The position numbers and the translations under genes were made by a program. 11,833 bases of DNA from an uncultured Prevotellaceae bacterium (lineage in GTDB: Bacteria > Bacteroidota > Bacteroidia > Bacteroidales > Bacteroidaceae): positions 1 through 11,833 of the forward strand of contig CAMKTM010000059.1 of NCBI GenBank assembly GCA_946415695.1. Direction: 5' to 3'. Below, one piece after another: positions 7,483 to 11,833 of this stretch (within the stretch, counting starts at the first letter, position 1; each line of letters begins with the position of its first letter). The notes beneath the pieces were generated by a model that was not told the DNA's origin, searched no databases, and saw only the letters and a list, made by a program, of their open reading frames with translations.

Positions 7483-7716
7483 ATGATTTGGAACCCAATT
7501 AAATACTGGCGGCTGAAGCGTCTCTGCCGCAACCACGCCAAGAGCCTCGGATTTGCTTATGAATTCGACATGGCTTGCGGTCTCTTCGGAGACCCCATCG
7601 AGGCACTCATTGAGTGGGACTTACTAAACAACGACATAATTATGAAGATAAAAGCAGAGTATAACTCGCTGATTGACATTGAGTTACCCCCCCCCCCCGA
7701 GGAGCAAGCACAGTAG
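7483..7716 (+). CDS. Contingency gene, reading frame as assembled (short form)
   Basis: A 77-residue product in the frame as given, starting 'MIWNPIKYWRLKRLCRNHAK' and ending 'PPPPEEQAQ' just after a run of 12 C residues. The N-terminal 67 residues look like a genuine helical, charged protein, and the promoter lies directly upstream. The stop comes 16 nt after the C tract, while another frame stays open for about 115 codons beyond it. The short form is therefore most likely the truncated state of a longer gene. I do not recognise the N-terminal family. Confidence 0.55.
   Translation: MIWNPIKYWRLKRLCRNHAKSLGFAYEFDMACGLFGDPIEALIEWDLLNNDIIMKIKAEYNSLIDIELPPPPEEQAQ
7687..7698 (+). repeat. C12 homopolymer tract
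   Basis: Twelve consecutive C residues inside coding sequence, encoding Pro-Pro-Pro-Pro in the assembled frame. A tract of this length is prone to slippage during replication, and its length decides which of two downstream frames is read. Confidence 0.9.
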
Positions 7717-8062
7717 TTTCCATCGACAGCGTCGGCCTTACCATCCGCATAAGCGAGCGCCCCGCCCAGCCGACGCAGCCTAACAGGCACCCCTCGCGCT
7801 TCGACAGCTTCATCATCGACAGCGCACAGGCAGAAGCCACAAAACAGCGCCTGCACCAGTTCATCGACGGCAAATCGCCAAAAACATGCGCACTCACCAT
7901 CCTGGCAGCCATTTCCGCCGGGATGCTGACCCAGCCCACCTTCGCGGCACTGCGCGGAGAATTCCCCGAAATAGGCGTAAGAACAAACTACACCTATTAC
8001 CTTGAAAGAGCCAAAAACTACGGCAGCGACATCGCTGCCATAGTCAAAAACCTCTGAAACAT

Positions 8063-8107
8063 CCCTACATTTTCCCTACATTTCTAAACGTGAGGGAGAA
8101 TGTAGGG
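8063..8107 (+). promoter_or_regulatory. 45-bp palindromic element, copy B
   Basis: This copy begins CCCTACATTTTCCC and ends GGGAGAATGTAGGG, with pairing over about 15 bp including one wobble. It is directly followed by A and six T (8109-8114), so it could also terminate the contingency gene, whose stop ends at 8057. Compared with copy A, the fifth pair changes from G-C to A-T on both sides. The element ends exactly 32 nt before the HU-operon -7 box, the same geometry as copy A. Confidence 0.75.
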
Positions 8108-8115
8108 ATTTTTTG

Positions 8116-8147
8116 TTTGCTTTCGCCCCGTTTCCGCCGTATCTTTG
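8116..8147 (+). promoter_or_regulatory. Promoter of the HU/lysozyme-like operon
   Basis: TTTG at 8116-8119, a 20-nt spacer and TATCTTTG at 8140-8147 make a near-ideal Bacteroidota promoter. The predicted start, near 8152, leaves a leader of about 130 nt before the ATG at 8285. Confidence 0.8.
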
Positions 8148-8151
8148 CAGC

Positions 8152-8284
8152 GTGGAAAGGAAACAAACTTCGCGTGCGAAATCGGCCGACAACACGCAGG
8201 TAAAAGCCAAACCACACACGTGAAGTCAAACAACCAAAAGCAAAACAAACTCCAAAAACCCCTAACCCCTAATCCCTAACAACT
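8152..8284 (+). other. Long leader of the HU operon
   Basis: An untranslated A/C-rich leader without a Shine-Dalgarno site, as is common in Bacteroidota. It contains a small palindrome TTCGCGTGCGAA (8169-8180). Just before the start codon, at 8259-8279, three CCCTAA units repeat at 7-nt spacing. No known riboswitch is recognised. Confidence 0.45.
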
Positions 8285-8746
8285 ATGATTAAATACAGCA
8301 TTGTCATCATGTCCACCACTCCCGGAACGAAGAAGGAGGACATCACCGAAACCAAAGCCTACGGCACCGCCCAGGTTCACGAGGTTCTCGACCTCAACAA
8401 GTTCGCCAAGCACATCTCCGACCACGGCTGCACCTACGACCGCGCCGACATCCAAGCCGTCCTCACCAAAGCCGTTGACTGCCTTCGCGAGCAGCTGCTT
8501 CTCGGCAACAAGGTCAACCTCGGCGAACTGGGCAGCTTCCACGTGGAGCTCAACACCGAAGGCGCTACGGTACCCGACGAGTTCACCGCAGCCAACATCA
8601 AGGAAGTCAACGTCCGCTTCACGCCCGGAAAGTCCTTCAAGAACCTCCGACAGGACGCAACATTCCAGCTCGTTCCCGGACGCGCTGCCATCAGCGACGC
8701 CATCGAGGTCATCAAGAACGAAGATACCATCCACGGCCTTGAGTAA
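8285..8746 (+). CDS. HU-family (HU-HIG type) DNA-binding protein
   Basis: A 153-residue protein. The start 'MIKYSIV' matches the conserved opening of Bacteroidota HU-HIG proteins, which supports the ATG at 8285 over the internal Met at residue 9. The HU/IHF fold follows: 'FAKHISDHGCTYDRADIQAVLTKAVDCLREQLLLGNKVNLGELGSF' supplies the helices and the conserved G-E-L-G-S-F strand. The arm region contains 'VPDEFTAANIKEVNVRFTPGKSF', and there is an extra C-terminal tail of about 30 residues. Such proteins bind and bend DNA as dimers. It leads an operon with the lysozyme-like gene (3-nt gap) and the small membrane protein. It could act on the palindromes or the origin-like site in this module, but this is inferred from proximity. 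Confidence 0.85.
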   Translation: MIKYSIVIMSTTPGTKKEDITETKAYGTAQVHEVLDLNKFAKHISDHGCTYDRADIQAVLTKAVDCLREQLLLGNKVNLGELGSFHVELNTEGATVPDEFTAANIKEVNVRFTPGKSFKNLRQDATFQLVPGRAAISDAIEVIKNEDTIHGLE

Positions 8747-8749
8747 ACC

Positions 8750-9169
8750 ATGACACGAGGAGAACGCAACAACAACCCGCTGAACATTCGGCGGGTTGTT
8801 GGTACCCATTGGCGAGGAGAGACAGAACGCGCGGGAGAACAAGAGTTCGTCACATTCAGCTCCGTTGCATGGGGGCTGCGAGCCGCATTCCAAATCTTAA
8901 AAACCTATAGAGACAAATACAAAGCCGTATGCATAGAAGATATAATTCGTCGATGGGCGCCGCCGAGCGAAAACGACACCAACGCATACATATATCACGT
9001 ATGCAAAGCCACAGGGTTCGGAGGAAAAGAAAGGCTCACCGAAAGCGAATGGCCAGCGCTCGTCAAAGCAATGGCATGGGTGGAAAGCCGTATGGATATT
9101 GCCGACGAGACCATGAAGCTAAGCTTCGAATTGTATTCGCGACTGAAAAACAACAAGACAACGAAATAA
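8750..9169 (+). CDS. Phage-type lysozyme-like protein ('structural protein P5'-like)
   Basis: A 139-residue protein. 'RGERNNNPLNIRR' at residues 3-15, 'W-R-G-E' at 21-24, 'EFVTFSSVAWGLRAAFQIL' at 32-50 and 'IEDIIRRWAPPSENDTNAYIYHV' at 62-84 form a pattern known from phage virion-associated proteins and muramidase-like proteins. In Bacteroidales these are often labelled 'structural protein P5'. It has no signal peptide, so it would need another route to reach peptidoglycan. In related Bacteroidales loci an N-acetylmuramoyl-L-alanine amidase often occupies this place next to HU and the smalltalk protein, which supports a cell-wall role. It starts 3 nt after the HU gene, and 5 nt separate it from the next gene. 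Enzymatic activity is not proven by visible residues. Confidence 0.68.
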   Translation: MTRGERNNNPLNIRRVVGTHWRGETERAGEQEFVTFSSVAWGLRAAFQILKTYRDKYKAVCIEDIIRRWAPPSENDTNAYIYHVCKATGFGGKERLTESEWPALVKAMAWVESRMDIADETMKLSFELYSRLKNNKTTK

Positions 9170-9174
9170 ACACC

Positions 9175-9303
9175 ATGGACAAGAAAAAACTACTCGACGT
9201 GCTGCTGAAAGTCATCGTAGCAGCCATCACAGCAGCCCTCACCGCCCTCGGCACTACGAGCTGCATGGGTCGGGGACCAATTGAAGCACTCTCGATGCTC
9301 TGA
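9175..9303 (+). CDS. Smalltalk-type small membrane/lipoprotein-like peptide
   Basis: A 42-residue product with a basic start (MDKKK) and one hydrophobic helix of about 20 residues ('LLKVIVAAITAALTALG'). This leads to 'TTSC' with Cys30, which looks like a loose lipobox, followed by a short tail ending in Leu. It matches the character of the Bacteroidales 'smalltalk' peptides that sit beside HU and amidase genes. It lies 5 nt after the lysozyme-like gene, so the two are probably translated together. A holin- or spanin-like role is possible but unproven. The final Leu codon and stop are already inside the right terminal repeat. Confidence 0.65.
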   Translation: MDKKKLLDVLLKVIVAAITAALTALGTTSCMGRGPIEALSML

Positions 9304-9405
9304 CCAAAAGCCCCGACAGACGAAACGGCAACAAAAGCAACAAAAGCAACAAGCCGAAAAGAGACACAAGAAGAAGCCCCCGCAAAACCCGCAGGGGCTT
9401 TTTTG
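9298..9405 (+). repeat. Right terminal inverted repeat
   Basis: The inverted counterpart of 4068-4177. It starts CTCTGACC, includes the 40-bp unit with three GCAACA motifs at 9328, 9337 and 9346, and ends in a terminator hairpin and TTTTTTG. The flanking coding sequences share no similarity outside the repeat. Confidence 0.9.
9374..9404 (+). terminator. Intrinsic terminator of the HU operon
   Basis: AAGCCCC at 9374-9380 pairs with GGGGCTT at 9394-9400. A C.A mismatch and a GC/GC step extend the stem, and the loop is AAAACCC. The stem is followed by a T run to 9404. A second T9 stretch lies at 9417-9425. Confidence 0.82.
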
Positions 9406-9589
9406 TAAATGCACGCTTTTTTTTTGGCATGACTGTTTGGCGAAACGAATCATTGGCTCTGCAGGCCGGCTTTCGCGGACAGAAACAGTTTGCTGTCTGC
9501 TCTGGCATGAATTCTACTGTCTATTCCGGGTTTATTCAGACGATGTTTCCCTTCGCAAATCATTTTTGTGACTATTTATCTTCAAAATG
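9406..9589. other. Spacer right of the module
   Basis: A gene-free stretch after the right repeat. It has a T9 run (9417-9425) and a short direct repeat TGGCATGA at 9425-9432 and 9503-9510. No gene, RNA or target duplication is recognised. Confidence 0.4.
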
Positions 9590-9621
9590 TTTGTCCGTTT
9601 GATTATTTTTCTTTAATTTTG
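9590..9621 (+). promoter_or_regulatory. Promoter of the phosphodiester-glycosidase surface protein
   Basis: TTTG at 9590-9593, a 20-nt spacer and TAATTTTG at 9614-9621 fit the Bacteroidota consensus exactly. Transcription would start near 9627, giving a leader of about 63 nt. Confidence 0.78.
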
Positions 9622-9634
9622 CGATGAAATGGAG

Positions 9635-9653
9635 CCGGTTGGCGCCCAGCCGG
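9635..9653 (+). other. Leader hairpin
   Basis: In the predicted 5' untranslated leader, CCGG-T-TGG pairs with CCA-G-CCGG around a CGC loop, an 8-bp stem with one U.G pair. It has no T run, so it is not a terminator. It may influence mRNA stability or translation. Confidence 0.4.
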
Positions 9654-9689
9654 ACGCATCTCCCCGAAACTGACAACTGAAATAAGAAC

Positions 9690-11833
9690 ATGAAACTGAC
9701 ATCTTTCAAAATCCGAGCAGCTTTTCTGCTTGTTTTCCTTGCCTTAGCGATGGCGGCATCGAGCGAAACAGAGTATGCGCCGATACTGCGCAGTGCCGAT
9801 TGGGGCTGGCAGAACATAGGCGGGGTGGATTACGGCAAGGCCAGCTTCCCCGACCTCTACGGCAATGCCCAGACGGTTTCGATTGCCAGATACTCCGATT
9901 GTTCGTTGGCAACTTCGCTCTACGTCAAGGAGCGCTCTCGTCAGGGAACCAACAGCCTTGCTGCCGAAGCGGGAGCAACGGCTGCCATCAACGGCAGTTA
10001 TTTCAACATGACCTCCCTCACGTCGACGACGGCGATTTGGGTTGGCGGCAAGGAGATTGCCACCACTGCGCCCGAAGAGTTCGCACGCTGCAACGGCATC
10101 CTGGGCTTCAAGGACGGCTCGTTCGAGATAGTGCCATACGGCGCTTCCACCACGTCGGCTCAGCTTGCGGCATGGGGGAGGAAGTACGACAGCTTCGTCG
10201 TGGCCGGACCCATCATCCGCCGCGGAGGGCAGAGCATGGATGCCAACATCGGCGGAGAAGGCTTCTATGGTCCTCATCCGCGCACGATGCTCGGCAAGTG
10301 TGCCGACGGCACGGTGTATATGGTGGTGATGGAAGGCCGCACAGACGGGGCTTTAGGCTTCTCGATGGATAATATGGTGGCGCTTGCGGAAGACCTTGGC
10401 ATGACGGATGCCATCAACCTCGACGGTGGCGGCTCGTCAACCCTCTGGGTGACTGGCGCCGGCATCGTCAACCGACTTAGCGGCGGCTCGAGCCGCAATG
10501 TGCCGGACATCATCATCGCCACTTCCAGAACCCATGAGCACAGCTACGAGAACGGCTTCTGCACCTGCGATACGGCTCCATACGAACCTGCCAGTCAGGA
10601 CGACGAGGGCTACTACGAGATAGACAATGGCGGCAAACTCTTCTGGTTGGCACAACTGGTGAACAACGGCTATGCTTCGGCTGGCGCAAGGCTGACGGCC
10701 GACATCGACCTCGAGAACCGTTCCTGGACCCCGATGGGCAGCAACGCCTACAAGCACAGCGGCGAGTTCGACGGCCAGAACCATAGCATCAAGAACCTCA
10801 AAATCGTGACAGATGCATCAACGCTTTGCTCGGCATTCATCGGCTACCATAACGGCACGAAGGACATCCGGGGCTTCAAGATTTACGGTTCCGTGACCGC
10901 TTCCGGTACGTCGATAGACCATTTCGCAGCCGGCGTGGTAGGCTTCTCGTCAGGCAATCACAAGATACAGGACATCAGGTGCTCGGTGGACATCATCAAT
11001 CCTGCCACCAGCCAGGTGTCGCTCCGTATGGCAGGCATCGTGGTCGAGGCGGAGTCGTGCACCATCAACCGTTGCGTGTACGACGGCACCATCAAGGGGG
11101 CAGCCACGAATCTGCAGGTGGCAGGCATCCTGGGCTGGCCTAATGCCGACAACACGACGGTAAGCAACTGCCTTTTCACCGGCTCGCTCATCTCAACAGG
11201 CACCGGTACAGGCAGTGCCTATCTGGGCGGCATCGTGGGCTACAGCAGTAGTGCGAGGAGCGGACTGAGCTTTGTCAACAACTTGAGCATAGGCCACATC
11301 AGCAGTCCGAAGAGCGCAACCCGAACAGGCGCTCTCGTGGGCAACAACACGTCCGCCATCACAACCTTCTCCAACAACTACATACTCGAGGGCCTGCCTG
11401 TCACGGGCAGCTCAACGTCCTCGACAAGGATTCCATCCGTAACAGAAGTAACCGCAGACCAACTTACCGACGGCACTTTGCCTGCAAAGCTTGATGCCTA
11501 CAACTGGACGCAAGGCACCAAACATCCTGAACCAAAGGACAACGAGGGAACGCCCACCGACGACGACTTGACAGTGAACGGCATCAAATACGAGATTACT
11601 GGCACCAAGACCGCCTCCGTGACTTATCCCAATAAGGAGCAGCCATCGGCGGACAACCCCTGTTCCTATAGCGGAGAAGTGACAATCCCTGAAACTGTTA
11701 CAATCAAGGGCAAGACCTATGACGTGACAGCCATCGGCGACTATGCCTTCCATTTTGCAAACATCACAGCGCTCAACCTTCCCGAAGGTATTACGAAACT
11801 CGGCTATAAAGCCATTTATCAGACACAACTGAC
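9690..11833 (+). CDS. Secreted NAGPA-like phosphodiester glycosidase with GLUG and BspA-type repeats (3' end outside window)
   Basis: An ATG at 9690 opens a frame of 714 codons to the window edge. Residues 1 to about 24 are a signal peptide. Residues about 60-275 match the phosphodiester glycosidase (NAGPA, DUF2233) domain: 'AINGSYFN' near 99-106, 'HPRTMLGKCADGTVYMVVMEGR' near 194-215, and the hallmark 'NLDGGGSSTLW' starting at 243. A motif H-x-H-x-Y-x2-G-x-C-x-C begins at 282. GLUG-like repeats follow ('FDGQNHSIKNL' at about 360, then several 'AGIxG/GGIVG' segments). From about 625 the sequence becomes BspA-like leucine-rich repeats ('VTAIGDYAFHF', 'LNLPEGITKLG'). The enzyme family cleaves GlcNAc phosphodiesters in glycans; the substrate here is unknown. 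The repeats suggest surface display and glycan or protein binding. The end of the gene, including any sorting domain, is missing. Confidence 0.87.
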   Translation, partial: MKLTSFKIRAAFLLVFLALAMAASSETEYAPILRSADWGWQNIGGVDYGKASFPDLYGNAQTVSIARYSDCSLATSLYVKERSRQGTNSLAAEAGATAAINGSYFNMTSLTSTTAIWVGGKEIATTAPEEFARCNGILGFKDGSFEIVPYGASTTSAQLAAWGRKYDSFVVAGPIIRRGGQSMDANIGGEGFYGPHPRTMLGKCADGTVYMVVMEGRTDGALGFSMDNMVALAEDLGMTDAINLDGGGSSTLWVTGAGIVNRLSGGSSRNVPDIIIATSRTHEHSYENGFCTCDTAPYEPASQDDEGYYEIDNGGKLFWLAQLVNNGYASAGARLTADIDLENRSWTPMGSNAYKHSGEFDGQNHSIKNLKIVTDASTLCSAFIGYHNGTKDIRGFKIYGSVTASGTSIDHFAAGVVGFSSGNHKIQDIRCSVDIINPATSQVSLRMAGIVVEAESCTINRCVYDGTIKGAATNLQVAGILGWPNADNTTVSNCLFTGSLISTGTGTGSAYLGGIVGYSSSARSGLSFVNNLSIGHISSPKSATRTGALVGNNTSAITTFSNNYILEGLPVTGSSTSSTRIPSVTEVTADQLTDGTLPAKLDAYNWTQGTKHPEPKDNEGTPTDDDLTVNGIKYEITGTKTASVTYPNKEQPSADNPCSYSGEVTIPETVTIKGKTYDVTAIGDYAFHFANITALNLPEGITKLGYKAIYQTQL

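Larger units (their letters stand above)
7483..8057 (+). pseudogene. Full contingency gene, split by the C12 tract (phase-variable or frameshifted)
   Basis: Beyond the C tract, the frame that is one base earlier is open to TGA at 8055-8057. It encodes a protein-like sequence ('VVSIDSVGLTIRISERP', 'FDSFIIDSAQAEATKQRLHQ', 'TLAAI'-type helices, 'LRGEFPEIGVRTNYTYYLER'). That frame has no plausible start of its own apart from an internal Met at 7923. Gaining one C, or losing two, would join it to the 7483 start, giving a protein of about 191 residues. The C-terminal part recalls small uncharacterised Bacteroidales proteins, but I cannot name the family with confidence. Options are slipped-strand phase variation, a fixed inactivating frameshift, or a homopolymer assembly error. 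The 45-bp palindrome plus T run after the stop could end its transcript. Confidence 0.6.
4068..9405. mobile_element. Candidate mobile or replicon-like module bounded by inverted repeats
   Basis: Near-identical inverted repeats of 110 bp (4068-4177) and 108 bp (9298-9405) enclose two divergent transcription units: an SSB-like/unknown/VirE_N/DUF3987 operon and a contingency gene plus HU/lysozyme-like/small-membrane-protein operon. The flanking genes are unrelated in function (secreted surface proteins), so the module sits as a discrete block between them. No integrase, transposase, relaxase or capsid gene is visible. No convincing target-site duplication is seen next to the repeats: the outer flanks end in gcaagcg on the left and begin taaatgc on the right. 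An alternative is a resident Bacteroidales locus whose two 3' ends share a duplicated terminator region. The boundaries are clear; mobility is inferred. Confidence 0.4.

Noticed and set aside
8259..8279. RNA G-quadruplex
   Set aside because: The runs are C-rich on the transcript, and only three G runs exist on the other strand.
8434..8853. Minus-strand open frames over the HU gene
   Set aside because: They are antisense to a recognisable HU-family protein, with no promoter or family resemblance.
4055..9418. Target-site duplication next to the terminal repeats
   Set aside because: The outer flanks gcaagcg and taaatgc do not form a direct repeat. Similarity of gcaagcg to gcacgc a few bases further out is too weak.

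Overview
The window looks like a Bacteroidales chromosome (Prevotella or Bacteroides type; the genus cannot be fixed from here). The reasons are promoters of the Bacteroidota form TTTG-N20-TAnnTTTG, a HU-HIG-type DNA-binding protein, a split VirE_N/DUF3987 primase-like pair, a 'smalltalk'-type small protein, and two secreted GLUG/BspA-like surface proteins.

Layout. Positions 1-3846 (minus strand, running off the left edge) hold a secreted repeat protein of at least 1282 residues, built from about four modules of roughly 324 residues. Positions 4068-9405 form a compact 5.3-kb accessory module bounded by near-identical inverted repeats of about 110 bp, each carrying an intrinsic terminator. Inside it, a leftward operon of four overlapping genes (7166 to 4172) encodes an OB-fold SSB-like protein, an unknown 109-residue protein, a VirE_N primase-like protein and a DUF3987 P-loop protein. 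A rightward set (7483 to 9303) encodes a contingency-type gene interrupted by a C12 tract, a HU-family protein, a phage-type lysozyme-like protein and a 42-residue membrane or lipoprotein-like peptide. Positions 9690-11833 (plus strand, running off the right edge) hold a secreted phosphodiester-glycosidase (NAGPA-like) protein fused to GLUG-like and BspA-like leucine-rich repeats.

Regulatory architecture is the most unusual part. A 45-bp imperfect palindrome occurs twice, once before each operon, in each case exactly 32 nt upstream of the -7 box and in the same orientation relative to the promoter. The two copies differ by a compensatory base-pair change. Between the divergent units, two inverted arrays of three 6-bp motifs with 9-bp spacing (GCAACA) flank an AT-rich palindrome that lies exactly at their midpoint. 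This resembles a replication origin or a two-sided operator. A 40-bp version of the same array also lies inside each terminal repeat.

Taken together, the module looks like a replicon-like or satellite-like mobile unit: primase/helicase-like and SSB-like genes, HU, a lysozyme-like protein with a small membrane protein, an origin-like site and inverted ends. It has no visible integrase, transposase or capsid gene. The mobile or phage-satellite reading is inference; the repeats, spacings and frames can be read directly from the sequence.
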